A DNA stretch of 64,000 nt from Coprococcus comes ATCC 27758 (GCF_025149785.1 NZ_CP102277.1:1612001-1676000), one strand, 5' to 3'; positions 43,294 through 53,307 are shown, counted from the stretch's first letter. Made by a program: numbers and translations. Notes: generated from the sequence alone by a model not told the origin.

Positions 43294-43715
43294 ATGTTGC
43301 CGAGTTTGAAGAAAAGTTAGGTGTCGGTGCAGAAAGTGGGGATTACCGTATTATCGAAAAGGTGTTGCCTTATGCTGATGAAGTCCACGAACATACAAGC
43401 GTGTACCAGCTCAACGAATTAGATTTTATGTACCGCCAGCTTTCAAGTGATATGCAGGAAGAATATGTATCACTACTTACGGTGTTTGAAAATTTAGAAG
43501 CACTTTATATTTGCAGGAATGTGATTACGGTTTATCCCAACTGCAAAAGCATGATAGATGTTGCAAAGCAAAAGCTGATGAACGACCCGACGTTCAAACA
43601 TTTATCCGAGGACTGTCAAGCCTACTATTTTGACTTTGAAGCCTATGCTTCTCACTTGCAGGAACACGGGAAATTTTTAGTAACAGAACACGGTATCTTT
43701 GAACTGCCAGAGTAG
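43212..43715 (+). CDS. ArdA-like antirestriction protein, divergent
   Basis: The 167-residue acidic protein has an ArdA layout: SYWFELPIDVAEFEEKLGV, SVYQLNELDFMYRQLS, and the closing FDFEAYASHLQEHGKFLVTEHGIFELPE. ArdA proteins mimic DNA and inhibit type I restriction enzymes after transfer. It is more diverged than the next gene, so the target may differ. The start lies inside the preceding small gene. Confidence 0.85.
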   Translation: MQETRVLVETRGTTGEETISYWFELPIDVAEFEEKLGVGAESGDYRIIEKVLPYADEVHEHTSVYQLNELDFMYRQLSSDMQEEYVSLLTVFENLEALYICRNVITVYPNCKSMIDVAKQKLMNDPTFKHLSEDCQAYYFDFEAYASHLQEHGKFLVTEHGIFELPE

Positions 43716-43732
43716 GAAATGAGGTGGTGCTT

Positions 43733-44236
43733 ATGATTGATGATATGGCGGTTTACATTGCTAATCTTGGCAAATACAATGAGGGCTATTTAGTCGGTGC
43801 TTGGTTCACATTTCCTATTGACGAGGAAGATGTAAAAGAAAAAATCGGCTTGAATGAACAGTATGAGGAATACGCTATCCATGATACCGACAACTTCCCC
43901 ATTGCGATTGGCGAGTATGTTTCCATTGAAGAACTCAATGAGATGTATGAAATGATAGAGGAACTTCCCGACTATATTGTAGAGTGTCTGGACGAATTTA
44001 TCAGTCACTATGGGACGCTGGAAGAAGTTGTGGAACACAAGGACGATATTTATTATTATCCCGACTGTGAAACCATGACAGATATTGCCTACTACTACAT
44101 AGACGAATTGCAGGCACTAGGGGATATTCCACCCAGCTTACAGAACTACATTGACTATGAAGCCTACGGGCGAGATTTGGATATGGGCGGTTGCTTTATT
44201 GAAACAAGCCGAGGTATGTGCGAGATACCATACTAA
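43733..44236 (+). CDS. ardA: Antirestriction protein ArdA
   Basis: The 167-residue, strongly acidic protein is close to Tn916 Orf18 (ArdA). It has AVYIANLGKYNEG, LVGAWFTFPIDEEDVKEKIG and IDYEAYGRDLDMGG. It forms a dimer that imitates bent B-DNA and occupies type I restriction-modification enzymes. The start at 43733 has GAGGTG upstream; the frame from 43724 uses GTG codons within that RBS. Two ardA genes in tandem are unusual for one element. Confidence 0.93.
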   Translation: MIDDMAVYIANLGKYNEGYLVGAWFTFPIDEEDVKEKIGLNEQYEEYAIHDTDNFPIAIGEYVSIEELNEMYEMIEELPDYIVECLDEFISHYGTLEEVVEHKDDIYYYPDCETMTDIAYYYIDELQALGDIPPSLQNYIDYEAYGRDLDMGGCFIETSRGMCEIPY

Positions 44237-44291
44237 CGCTGGAAGATCAGCGACAAGCATTGTTGCTACTGACAGCGTATTTCTCTTTTAA

Positions 44292-44322
44292 GGGACAGTC
44301 TGAAAATGGCTGTCCTTTTCTC
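44292..44322 (+). terminator. Terminator after ardA
   Basis: GGGACAG and CTGTCC arms with a TTTTCTC tail, in the gap before the TcpE gene. Confidence 0.62.
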
Positions 44323-44354
44323 TTTGAAGAACTTACGAAAGGAGCTGAAAGAAC

Positions 44355-44753
44355 TTGAAAAAGATTAAATCTTATACGGGTATCTGGAACGTGGAAAAAG
44401 TCTTGTATGCAATCAATGATTTTAACTTACCCTTTCCCGTTACTTTTACACAGATTACATGGTTTGTGATTACGGAATTTATCATCATTCTGTTTGGGGA
44501 TATTCCTCCACTTTCCATGATTGAGGGAGCATTTCTCAAATACTTCGGTATTCCTGTTGCTCTCACTTGGTTTATGTCGCAGAAAACCTTTGACGGAAAG
44601 AAGCCGTACAGCTTTTTGAAATCACAGATAACCTATGCCCTGCGACCAAAAATCACTTATGCAGGAAAAGCCGTAAAACTGCATAAGCAGATACTCAATG
44701 AAACAATCACGGCAGTAAGGAGTGTGAACTATGTTCCCGATAAAATATATTGA
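44355..44753 (+). CDS. TcpE-family conjugation protein (Tn916 Orf17-type)
   Basis: The 132-residue protein has two adjacent membrane helices (ITWFVITEFIIILFGDI and FLKYFGIPVALTWFM) and the TcpE-type motif TFDGKKPYSFLKSQITY. It is a channel component. It starts with TTG after AAAGGAGCTGAAAGAAC. It overlaps the VirB4-like gene by 23 bp. Confidence 0.85.
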   Translation: MKKIKSYTGIWNVEKVLYAINDFNLPFPVTFTQITWFVITEFIIILFGDIPPLSMIEGAFLKYFGIPVALTWFMSQKTFDGKKPYSFLKSQITYALRPKITYAGKAVKLHKQILNETITAVRSVNYVPDKIY

Positions 44754-47181
44754 CAACAACCTTGTCTGGAACAAGGACAATGAGGTGTTCGCTTACTATG
44801 AGCTGATACCGTACAATTATTCTTTTCTATCCGCAGAGCAGAAATTTATCGTGCATGATAGCTTTCGCCAGCTTATCGCACAGTCCCGTGAGGGTAAAAT
44901 TCATGCGTTGCAGGTTGCCACGGAAAGCTCTATTAGAAGTATGCAGGAGCAGTCAAAGAAGTTAGTTACGGGGAAGTTAAAGGAAGTTGCTTATCAGAAA
45001 ATAGACGAACAGACCGAAGCGTTAGTATCAATGATTGGGGATAATCAAGTGGACTACCGCTTTTTTCTTGGCTTTAAGCTCATGGTTACAGAAGAACAGC
45101 TCAATCTGAAGAACATCAAAAAATCAGCGTGGCTGACATTCAAAGAGTTTCTCCATGAAGTGAACCACACGCTGATGAATGACTTTGTTTCCATGCCGAA
45201 TGATGAAATCAACCGTTACATGAAAATGGAAAAGTTACTGGAAAATAAAATCTCCCGTCGCTTCAAGGTGCGTCGCTTGGAAATCAATGATTTTGGGTAT
45301 CTCATGGAACATCTTTACGGCAGGGACGGTATCGCTTATGAAGATTATGACTATCAGCTACCAAAGAAGAACTATAAAAAAGAAACGCTGATAAAATACT
45401 ATGACCTTATCCGTCCGACAAGGTGTGTGATTGAAGAAAGCCAGCGATATTTACGATTGGAACATGAGGACAAGGAAAGTTATGTGTCCTATTTTACCGT
45501 CAATGCGATTGTCGGCGAGCTTGATTTTCCGTCGTCTGAAATCTTCTATTTCCAGCAACAGCAATTCACATTCCCCGTTGATACTTCTATGAATGTAGAA
45601 ATCGTAGAAAATCGAAAAGCATTAACAACCGTCCGCAATAAGAAAAAGGAATTGAAAGACCTTGACAATCACGCTTATCAAGCAGGAAGTGAAACCAGCT
45701 CGAATGTGGTAGACGCCTTAGACAGCGTGGACGAGCTGGAAACAGACTTAGACCAGAGCAAAGAAAGTATGTATAAGTTAAGCTACGTGATACGGGTGTC
45801 TGCACCCGATCTTGACGAGCTGAAACGCCGTTGTGATGAAGTCAAAGACTTTTACGACGACCTCAATGTAAAGCTGGTGCGTCCTGCTGGGGATATGCTG
45901 GGGCTTCATTCTGAATTTCTTCCTGCCAGCAAGCGATATATCAATGACTATGTGCAGTATGTAAAATCAGATTTTTTAGCTGGACTTGGCTTTGGAGCAA
46001 CCCAGCAGTTAGGGGAAACTACGGGTATCTATATGGGCTATTCCGTTGATACGGGAAGAAATGTGTACCTGCAACCGTCTTTAGCTTCGCAGGGCGTAAA
46101 AGGCACAGTTACCAACGCCCTTGCTTCTGCTTTTGTCGGTTCTCTTGGCGGTGGGAAGTCGTTCTGCAATAATCTTCTGGTATATTATGCGGTGCTGTTT
46201 GGCGGTCAAGCACTTCTGTTAGACCCTAAAAGTGAGCGTGGCAACTGGAAAGAAACGCTCCCAGAAATCGCCCATGAAATCAATATCGTAAACCTAACCA
46301 GCGATAAGGACAATGCAGGACTTCTTGACCCGTTTGTGATTATGAAGAATGTAAAAGACGCTGAAAGTCTGGCAATCGACATCTTAACATTTCTTACGGG
46401 TATTTCCTCTAGGGACGGCGAAAAATTCCCCGTACTTCGTAAGGCGGTACGCTCCGTTACCCAGAGCGACAGTCGGGGCTTGCTCCATGTGATAGACGAG
46501 CTACGCAGTGAAGATACGCCCATATCAAGAAATATCGCAGACCATATCGACAGCTTCACGGACTACGACTTTGCACATCTGCTGTTTTCAGACGGTACGG
46601 TGGAAAATGCAATCAGCCTTGATAACCAGCTCAATATCATTCAAGTAGCCGACCTTGTACTGCCAGATAAGGACACGACCTTTGAGGAATACACGACTAT
46701 TGAATTATTGTCGGTGTCTATGCTGATTGTGATTAGTACCTTTGCCCTTGATTTTATCCATTCGGACAGAAGTATTTTTAAGATTGTCGATTTGGATGAA
46801 GCGTGGGCGTTCTTAAATGTGGCACAAGGAGAAACGCTCTCTAACAAGCTGGTTCGTGCTGGACGAGCTATGCAGGCAGGCGTTTATTTCGTTACACAAT
46901 CTTCTGGGGACGTGGCAAAGGAAAGTCTGAAAAACAATATCGGCTTAAAATTCGCTTTCCGTTCTACTGACATCAACGAGATAAAACAGACCTTAGAATT
47001 TTTCGGTATCGACAAGGACGATGAAAACAACCAGAAACGGCTTCGTGATTTGGAGAACGGACAATGCTTATTGCAGGACTTATACGGGCGTGTCGGTGTG
47101 GTACAGATACACCCAGTTTTTGAAGAACTGCTACACGCCTTTGATACCAGACCGCCCGTACAGAGAAATGAGGTGGAGTGA
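44731..47181 (+). CDS. VirB4-like transfer ATPase (Tn916 Orf16-type)
   Basis: The 816-residue cytoplasmic ATPase powers the conjugation channel. Walker A is SLGGGKSFCNN (about 470-480). Walker B, IVDLDEAWAFL (about 683), is followed by the QSSGDVAKESLKNNIG segment typical of VirB4/TraC ATPases. The N-terminal half is the membrane-adaptor domain. Its TGA overlaps the ATG of the VirB6-like gene. Only its last 45 codons remain in the left element. Confidence 0.93.
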   Translation: MFPIKYIDNNLVWNKDNEVFAYYELIPYNYSFLSAEQKFIVHDSFRQLIAQSREGKIHALQVATESSIRSMQEQSKKLVTGKLKEVAYQKIDEQTEALVSMIGDNQVDYRFFLGFKLMVTEEQLNLKNIKKSAWLTFKEFLHEVNHTLMNDFVSMPNDEINRYMKMEKLLENKISRRFKVRRLEINDFGYLMEHLYGRDGIAYEDYDYQLPKKNYKKETLIKYYDLIRPTRCVIEESQRYLRLEHEDKESYVSYFTVNAIVGELDFPSSEIFYFQQQQFTFPVDTSMNVEIVENRKALTTVRNKKKELKDLDNHAYQAGSETSSNVVDALDSVDELETDLDQSKESMYKLSYVIRVSAPDLDELKRRCDEVKDFYDDLNVKLVRPAGDMLGLHSEFLPASKRYINDYVQYVKSDFLAGLGFGATQQLGETTGIYMGYSVDTGRNVYLQPSLASQGVKGTVTNALASAFVGSLGGGKSFCNNLLVYYAVLFGGQALLLDPKSERGNWKETLPEIAHEINIVNLTSDKDNAGLLDPFVIMKNVKDAESLAIDILTFLTGISSRDGEKFPVLRKAVRSVTQSDSRGLLHVIDELRSEDTPISRNIADHIDSFTDYDFAHLLFSDGTVENAISLDNQLNIIQVADLVLPDKDTTFEEYTTIELLSVSMLIVISTFALDFIHSDRSIFKIVDLDEAWAFLNVAQGETLSNKLVRAGRAMQAGVYFVTQSSGDVAKESLKNNIGLKFAFRSTDINEIKQTLEFFGIDKDDENNQKRLRDLENGQCLLQDLYGRVGVVQIHPVFEELLHAFDTRPPVQRNEVE

Positions 47182-49379
47182 TGAAAGAAAGGATAAAAGG
47201 TGCGTTCACAAAAAGGAGGATACTTCACTTTCTCAAAACGGCTCTGTTCGTGGTGGCACTCTCCCTTATCCTGCTTTCACTTTTGGGGACGGTGGCTCAT
47301 GCAACGGGACTTGTAGACGATACTATCAATGCAGAAAATCTTTACTCAAAATATCCGCTATCTAACTACCAGCTTGATTTTTATGTGGATAATAGCTGGT
47401 CGTGGTTGCCGTGGAACTGGCTGGACGGCATTGGAAAATCGGTACAGTACGGGCTTTACTGCATTACCAACTTTGTCTGGACGATAAGCCTTTATTTAAG
47501 CAATGCCACGGGCTATGTGGTGCAGGAAGCCTATAAACTTGATTTTATTAACGATATGGCAGACAGTATCGGAAAGAGCATACAGACCCTTGCAGGTGTA
47601 ACCGAGAACGGCTTTTCTTCTACGGGCTTCTATGTTGGTTTCCTGCTTCTCATTATCTTAGTGGTGGGAATGTATGTTGCTTATACGGGACTGATTAAAC
47701 GGGAAACCAGCAAGGCACTTCACGCTGTTATCAACTTTGTGGTGGTGTTCGTGCTGTCCGCTTCGTTTATTGCCTACGCTCCCGACTACATCAAGAAGAT
47801 AAATGAATTTTCATCAGACATCAGTACCGCTTCTTTGGACTTGGGAACAAAAATCATGCTCCCCAACTCCGACAGCGAGGGCAAGGACAGCGTGGACTTG
47901 ATACGGGACAGCCTATTTTCTATTCAAGTGGAACAGCCGTGGCTACTTCTGCAATTCGGTAACAGCAACATAGAAGAAATCGGGACAGACCGTGTGGAAG
48001 CTCTGGTATCAGTAAGTCCAGAGGACGAGGACGGAAAGACCAGAGAGGAAGTCGTGAAAATAGAAATCGAGGATAACGACAATAATAATCTGACGATACC
48101 GCAGGTGGTAAACCGTTTAGGTATGGTGTTCTTCCTCTTGTTCTTCAACTTGGGGATAACGATATTTGTATTCTTGCTTACGGGCATGATGTTGTTTAGC
48201 CAGATACTTTTTATTATTTTTGCAATGTTTTTACCTATCAGCTTTCTACTTTCCATGATACCCAGCTATGAAAGCATGGCAAAGCAGGCAATCGTAAGGG
48301 TGTTTAATACCATAATGACACGGGCAGGAATAACGCTCATTGTAACAGTGGCGTTCAGTATTTCCAGTATGTTTTATAACATTTCCACAGATTACCCGTT
48401 TTTCATGGTGGCGTTCTTGCAGATAGTATGTTTCGCAGGTATCTATATGAAGCTGGGCGACTTAATGAGTATGTTCTCTTTGAACGCTAACGACAGTCAA
48501 AGCATGGGACGAAGAATTTTCCGCAGACCGTATCTATACTTGGCACATAGGGCTAGGCGTATGGAAAGACGGCTTGCTGGTGCGGTTACTGCTGGTGGTG
48601 TTGCTGGTGCGGTGGCTGGTAGTTCTGTTGCTGGCAAAAGAGCTGAAAGAAAAAATACAGCTTCTAAAGAAAATCGGGGCAATACCACTTCCAGCATGGG
48701 ACAGCGTGCAGGCTCAAAGGTGGGTGCTGTCTTAGATACGAAAAATAAAGTGAAAGACAAGGCAAATGCTGTCAAAGAAAACATCAAGGATATGCCGACA
48801 CAGACCGCTTATGCGGTGTATTCCGCAAAGGAAAAGGCAAAGTCCAGCGTGTCCGACTTCAAGCGTGGCATGGTGCAGGAACAGCAGTCCAGACAGACGG
48901 GACGATTGGAAAAGCAGGAACAGCATAGGCAGAATATCGCTGACAAGCGTATGGAGCTTCAAAAGGCACAAGAAGCAAGGCAGGCACAGCGAAAGGCTGA
49001 CGGATCAGCGACAACGGGAGCTACCCGTCCCCATGAGCGACCAGCCACAGCTTCAAGCGTTTCAAAGACGGGTGCTGAAAAAATGCAGGAAGTCAAACGT
49101 CCTGCCACAGCGACCACTTCAAAGATAAGTGAGCCAGTCAAAGCAAATGTTATCAAAGAGCGTCCGCTATCTTCTGGTGCTTCTGATAGAAAAGCGACCC
49201 AACCTGCACAGCCAGTACATAGGCAGAATGTAGAAAAAGTGGTATCGCAGGAAACACGCCAGAATTACAAAACAGAGCGTACCACAAAAACACAGACCTT
49301 TGAACAATCAAAGCATACAACGGAACATACCGAGAAGAACCGTAACCTTGTAACGAAGAAAGGACAGAAGAAAAAATGA
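47181..49379 (+). CDS. VirB6-like channel protein (Tn916 Orf15-type)
   Basis: This protein of about 732 residues has a signal-like N-terminal helix (FVVALSLILLSLLGTVAHAT), six further membrane helices up to about residue 430, and a long polar Lys/Gln/Ala-rich tail (from about 470). Such proteins form the inner-membrane channel. I take ATG 47181 (TGATG overlap with the ATPase gene); GTG 47178 is also possible. The last 4 bp overlap the lysozyme gene. Confidence 0.9.
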   Translation: MKERIKGAFTKRRILHFLKTALFVVALSLILLSLLGTVAHATGLVDDTINAENLYSKYPLSNYQLDFYVDNSWSWLPWNWLDGIGKSVQYGLYCITNFVWTISLYLSNATGYVVQEAYKLDFINDMADSIGKSIQTLAGVTENGFSSTGFYVGFLLLIILVVGMYVAYTGLIKRETSKALHAVINFVVVFVLSASFIAYAPDYIKKINEFSSDISTASLDLGTKIMLPNSDSEGKDSVDLIRDSLFSIQVEQPWLLLQFGNSNIEEIGTDRVEALVSVSPEDEDGKTREEVVKIEIEDNDNNNLTIPQVVNRLGMVFFLLFFNLGITIFVFLLTGMMLFSQILFIIFAMFLPISFLLSMIPSYESMAKQAIVRVFNTIMTRAGITLIVTVAFSISSMFYNISTDYPFFMVAFLQIVCFAGIYMKLGDLMSMFSLNANDSQSMGRRIFRRPYLYLAHRARRMERRLAGAVTAGGVAGAVAGSSVAGKRAERKNTASKENRGNTTSSMGQRAGSKVGAVLDTKNKVKDKANAVKENIKDMPTQTAYAVYSAKEKAKSSVSDFKRGMVQEQQSRQTGRLEKQEQHRQNIADKRMELQKAQEARQAQRKADGSATTGATRPHERPATASSVSKTGAEKMQEVKRPATATTSKISEPVKANVIKERPLSSGASDRKATQPAQPVHRQNVEKVVSQETRQNYKTERTTKTQTFEQSKHTTEHTEKNRNLVTKKGQKKK

Positions 49380-50383
49380 AACTGAAACATATCGCTATCA
49401 TTGGCAGTCTGTTTCCTATCCTCTTTTCGCTGGTGCTGTTTTTTGGGGTGTTGATAAGTGCGGACAGCGACGACGAGAACAGCAACTTTTCTTCTGGCAT
49501 TACGGGTATGAACTTATCCGCAGAAGTTTTGAAACATCAGCCTATGGTAGAAAAATACGCCAGAGAATACGGTATCTCTGAGTATGTCAATGTATTGTTG
49601 GCTATCATTCAAGTAGAAAGTGGCGGTACGGCAGAAGATGTTATGCAAAGTTCAGAAAGTCTGGGACTACCGCCCAACTCTTTAGATACGGAAAGCTCAA
49701 TCAAGCAGGGGTGTAAATATTTTGCGTCCCTGCTTTCTTCCTGCCAAAATCAAGGTATCGACGATTTGAATGTAGCGATACAGTCCTATAACTATGGCGG
49801 TGGCTATGTGGGATATGTGACTGGAAACGGGAAAAAGCATACCTTTAATCTTGCGGAAAATTTTGCCCGTGAGAAATCGGGTGGAAAGAAAGTAACCTAC
49901 ACCAACCCGATAGCTGTTGCGAAGAATGGGGGCTGGCGGTATGGTTACGGAAATATGTTCTATGTGGAATTAGTCAATCAATATCTAACTGTTCCGCAGG
50001 TATCGGGAGAACTGGCACAAAAGGTAATGAATGAAGCGTTGAAATATCAAGGCTGGAAATATGTGTATGGTGGCAGTAACCCCAACACTTCTTTTGACTG
50101 TTCGGGACTGACGCAATGGTGCTATGGAAAAGCTGGTATCTCTTTACCGAGAACAGCACAAATGCAATATGACGCTACCCAACATCTTCCTCTTTCGCAG
50201 GCAAAGGCTGGGGACTTGGTATTTTTCCATTCCACCTATAACGCTGGTTCGTATGTAACCCACGTCGGTATTTATCTAGGAAATAACCAGATGTACCATG
50301 CAGGCGACCCGATAGGATATGCAGACCTAAGCAGTAGTTACTGGCAACAGCACTTAATCGGTGCAGGACGAGTAAAACAATAG
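49376..50383 (+). CDS. Lysozyme-NlpC/P60 cell-wall hydrolase (Tn916 Orf14-type)
   Basis: The 335-residue exported protein has an N-terminal membrane anchor (7-27). A lysozyme-like transglycosylase domain (about 55-190) has LLAIIQVESGG and YNYGGGYVGYV. A C-terminal NlpC/P60 endopeptidase (about 215-335) has Cys in NTSFDCSGLTQWCYGKAG, His in VTHVGIYLGNN and a third polar residue. It opens peptidoglycan for the transfer channel. Confidence 0.93.
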   Translation: MKLKHIAIIGSLFPILFSLVLFFGVLISADSDDENSNFSSGITGMNLSAEVLKHQPMVEKYAREYGISEYVNVLLAIIQVESGGTAEDVMQSSESLGLPPNSLDTESSIKQGCKYFASLLSSCQNQGIDDLNVAIQSYNYGGGYVGYVTGNGKKHTFNLAENFAREKSGGKKVTYTNPIAVAKNGGWRYGYGNMFYVELVNQYLTVPQVSGELAQKVMNEALKYQGWKYVYGGSNPNTSFDCSGLTQWCYGKAGISLPRTAQMQYDATQHLPLSQAKAGDLVFFHSTYNAGSYVTHVGIYLGNNQMYHAGDPIGYADLSSSYWQQHLIGAGRVKQ

Positions 50384-50398
50384 AAAGGACTTGAAAAT

Positions 50399-51310
50399 AT
50401 GTTTAAGAAGAATAAGAAACAGACAGAAACTATTAAAGAACCAAAAGAAAAAAAGGTGCGTACTGTCAAGGTAGGCACACATAAGAAAACCGTGATTGCG
50501 TTGTGGGTGGTGCTTATCGCAAGCGTGAGCTTTGGGGTATATAAGAATTTTACGGCTATCGACCAACACACGACCCATGAAAAAGAAATCATTAAGCTTC
50601 GCTTGCAGGACACCAACGGGATAGAAAATTTCGTGAAGAACTTTGCGAAGTCCTATTACACATGGAATAACAGTAAAGAAGCGATTGAAGCAAGGACGCA
50701 GGCAATCAGCGGTTATCTGACAAAGGAATTGCAGGACTTAAATGTTGATACCATTAGAACCGACATACCGACCAGCTCCACAGTTACAGATGTGATTGTG
50801 TGGAGTATCGAACAATCGGGAACGGACACTTTTTCTGCTACCTACGAAGTAGATCAGCAGATAAAAGAGGGAGAACAGACAAGCAATGTGAAAGCAACCT
50901 ATACCGTAAAAGTCCATGTAGACGCTGACGGGGATATAGTAATCATTCAGAACCCTACCCTTGCACCAGCAATCGAAAAATCAGACTATGAACCTAAGAC
51001 ACCAGAAGCAGACGCAAGTGTAGACGCTGATACCGTGAATGACGCTACCGCATTTCTGGAAACATTCTTTAAGCTCTACCCGACAGCTACGGAAAAAGAG
51101 CTTGCCTATTATGTATCGGGAAATGTGCTTGAACCTATCGGCAGGGACTATCTTTATTCTGAACTGGTAAACCCTATCTTTACAAAGGACGGGGACAATG
51201 TGAAAGTCAAGGTAGGCGTGAAATTCCTTGATAATCAGACAAAGGCGACGCAGATATCGCAGTATGAACTTGTGCTACATAAGGATAGTAACTGGAAGAT
51301 TGTAGGATAA
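50399..51310 (+). CDS. TcpC-type conjugation protein (Tn916 Orf13-type)
   Basis: The 303-residue bitopic protein has a short basic cytoplasmic tail, one membrane helix (TVIALWVVLIASVSFGVYK, about 30-48), then an extracellular pair of NTF2-like domains as in TcpC. It belongs to the channel outside the membrane. RBS AAAGGACTTGAAAAT. It is the last of the contiguous transfer genes; a terminator follows. Confidence 0.9.
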   Translation: MFKKNKKQTETIKEPKEKKVRTVKVGTHKKTVIALWVVLIASVSFGVYKNFTAIDQHTTHEKEIIKLRLQDTNGIENFVKNFAKSYYTWNNSKEAIEARTQAISGYLTKELQDLNVDTIRTDIPTSSTVTDVIVWSIEQSGTDTFSATYEVDQQIKEGEQTSNVKATYTVKVHVDADGDIVIIQNPTLAPAIEKSDYEPKTPEADASVDADTVNDATAFLETFFKLYPTATEKELAYYVSGNVLEPIGRDYLYSELVNPIFTKDGDNVKVKVGVKFLDNQTKATQISQYELVLHKDSNWKIVG

Positions 51311-51318
51311 ATTATATA

Positions 51319-51352
51319 GCGTGCATTTCCTAAATGAGATTTGCACGCTTCA
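51319..51352 (+). terminator. Terminator of the transfer operon
   Basis: GCGTGCA (51319-51325) pairs with TGCACGC (51342-51348), followed by a short pyrimidine tract. Confidence 0.58.
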
Positions 51353-51378
51353 CTTTCTGTACAAACACCATATAACAC

Positions 51379-51407
51379 TTGACAACAGCGTTACTCTGTT
51401 ATATACT
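51379..51407 (+). promoter_or_regulatory. Promoter and operator of the YtrA/ABC operon
   Basis: TTGACA (51379-51384), 17-bp spacer, TATACT (51402-51407): near-consensus. CTGTTATATACTGT and TATACAG just downstream form a dyad over the -10 and start site, suiting repression by the GntR protein encoded next. Confidence 0.75.
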
Positions 51408-51431
51408 GTTTATACAGAAAGGAGCTGTGAG

Positions 51432-51803
51432 ATGAAAATTATTATAAACCATTCTTCAATGATACCTATTTACGAGCAAATAGTAGAACAAGTTAAAGCT
51501 TTAATTCGGAATGGAAAATTAAAAGAAAATGATAATCTTCCGTCTGTTCGTTCTCTTGCAAAAGAATTAAAAATAAGTGCTCTAACTGTGAAAAAAGCAT
51601 ATGATAGCTTGGAAAACGAGGGGTTTACGGTAACAATTCATGGAAAAGGAACATATGTTACTGCTACAAATACAGAGCTTTTATTAGAGGAACAGAAAAA
51701 GGAATTAGAAAGTGATTTAGAACGAGTTATTCAAAAAGGCAGATGTTACGGTATCAGTGATGAAGATATAAAAAAACTATTTGAGTTAATTTTGGAGGGT
51801 TAG
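51432..51803 (+). CDS. GntR-family (YtrA-type) regulator
   Basis: The 123-residue protein has a winged helix at about 8-75 (IPIYEQIVEQVKALIRNGKL, LPSVRSLAKELKISALTVKK) and a short C-terminal helical part, as in YtrA. YtrA-type regulators repress a linked ABC transporter, often responding to cell-wall antibiotics. The start at 51432 follows AAAGGAGCTGTGAG. The stop lies 2 bp before the ABC gene. Confidence 0.9.
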   Translation: MKIIINHSSMIPIYEQIVEQVKALIRNGKLKENDNLPSVRSLAKELKISALTVKKAYDSLENEGFTVTIHGKGTYVTATNTELLLEEQKKELESDLERVIQKGRCYGISDEDIKKLFELILEG

Positions 51804-51805
51804 AT

Positions 51806-52654
51806 ATGTTAAAAATTGAGCATTTGAAAAAAAGTTATGAAAACTTTTCGCTTGATTGTTCTCTTGAAGTAAAGAAAGGTCATGTAACTGGTTTGATTGG
51901 TCAAAATGGTGCAGGAAAAAGCACAACATTTAAAGCTATTTTAGGGCTAATTTCCTTTGATAGTGGAACTATCAATATTCTTGGAAAGTCATTACAAGAT
52001 TTTACTGCAAAAGACAAGCAAGATTTGGGAGTAGTTCTTTCGGACTCTGGCTTTAGTGGATATTTAACAATCAATGATATTATTCCTATTATTGATAATT
52101 TATATCAAAATTTTGATAAATCATTTTTTATAGAACAAGTTAAAAAGTTTCAGCTTCCACGAAATAAAAGAATAAAAGATTTTTCAACTGGTATGAAAGC
52201 GAAAGTAAAAGTCTTAGTTGCTGTTTCACACAATGCAAAGTTGTTAATTCTTGATGAACCAACGGCGGGATTAGATGTAATAGCTAGAGATGAATTGTTA
52301 GAAATGCTAAGAGATTTTATAGAAAAAGACGAAGAACGCTCTATTTTAATTAGTTCTCACATTTCCAGTGATTTAGAAACTTTATGTGATGACCTTTATA
52401 TGATACATCAAGGAAAAGTAATTATGCACGAAGATACTGATGTTTTACTAAGCGATTATGCACTACTTAAAGTTGATGAAGAAGAATATTGCAAATTAGA
52501 TAGACAATATATTTTACGTACAAAAAAAGAAAGCTATGGATATAGTTGTTTAACTAATCAAAAACAATATTATGCTGAAAATTATCCTCAAATGGCGATT
52601 GAAAAAGGAAATATAGACGAAGTAATAACAATGATGATTAGAGGTGTTGAATAA
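51806..52654 (+). CDS. ABC transporter ATP-binding protein
   Basis: The 282-residue ATPase has Walker A GQNGAGKSTT (about 33-42), signature DFSTGMKAKV (about 130) in place of LSGGQ, Walker B LLILDEPTAGLD (about 148-159) and a switch His in SSHISSDLE. The C-terminal 70 residues are typical of YtrB/BcrA-like proteins. It energises the permease encoded next; the stop/start overlap (TAATG) shows coupling. Confidence 0.93.
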   Translation: MLKIEHLKKSYENFSLDCSLEVKKGHVTGLIGQNGAGKSTTFKAILGLISFDSGTINILGKSLQDFTAKDKQDLGVVLSDSGFSGYLTINDIIPIIDNLYQNFDKSFFIEQVKKFQLPRNKRIKDFSTGMKAKVKVLVAVSHNAKLLILDEPTAGLDVIARDELLEMLRDFIEKDEERSILISSHISSDLETLCDDLYMIHQGKVIMHEDTDVLLSDYALLKVDEEEYCKLDRQYILRTKKESYGYSCLTNQKQYYAENYPQMAIEKGNIDEVITMMIRGVE

Positions 52655-53307
52655 TGAAAGGTTTATTGATTAAAGATTTTAAATTGCTGAAAGGACAGAA
52701 AAACTTCTTTATGACTATTACTGCTATATCTATAATAATGATAATAGTATCTCCGGGGACTTCGTTTCCGATTGGTTTCTTAGGTTTTGTGGGGGCATTA
52801 TTCTCATTGAGTTCAATTAGCTATGATGAATTTGATAATGGAAATGCTTTTTTATTTTCTTTACCGATAACACGAAAAGATTATGTACTGGAAAAATATA
52901 TTTTTGGATTGATTTCAGGAATAATGTTTTTGTTGTTGGGAACTGTTATTAGTTTAGTTGTTATTGGTATTACAAAAACAGGCAGTTTTAATGAAATTTT
53001 TTTAACAGCAGGTTCTTTATTTCCTACTATTTTATTGATTTTATCAATCATGCTTCCTTTTATCTTGAAATTTGGTGGAGAAAAAGGAAGAATTGCCATC
53101 ATAGGTGTAATGGGATTTATATTTGTTATAGGACTGCTTCTTATAAAAACTACTGAATATTTAGGAATAGATTTATATGTCTTAATAAATAAATTACCTA
53201 AATTTGAACCACTAGTATATATAATATTATTTTTATTGCTTTCAGTTGTTATTTTAGGTATCTCCTATCTTATTAGCTTAACAATACTAAAGAAAAAAGA
53301 GTTTTAG
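52654..53307 (+). CDS. ABC-2 family permease
   Basis: The 217-residue membrane protein has six hydrophobic segments. It starts MKGLLIKDFKLLKGQKNFF, a common start of small ABC-2 permeases, and contains SLPITRKDYVLEKY. It pairs with the preceding ATPase. Substrate is unknown; with a YtrA regulator, export or sensing of a membrane-active peptide is plausible. Confidence 0.88.
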   Translation: MKGLLIKDFKLLKGQKNFFMTITAISIIMIIVSPGTSFPIGFLGFVGALFSLSSISYDEFDNGNAFLFSLPITRKDYVLEKYIFGLISGIMFLLLGTVISLVVIGITKTGSFNEIFLTAGSLFPTILLILSIMLPFILKFGGEKGRIAIIGVMGFIFVIGLLLIKTTEYLGIDLYVLINKLPKFEPLVYIILFLLLSVVILGISYLISLTILKKKEF

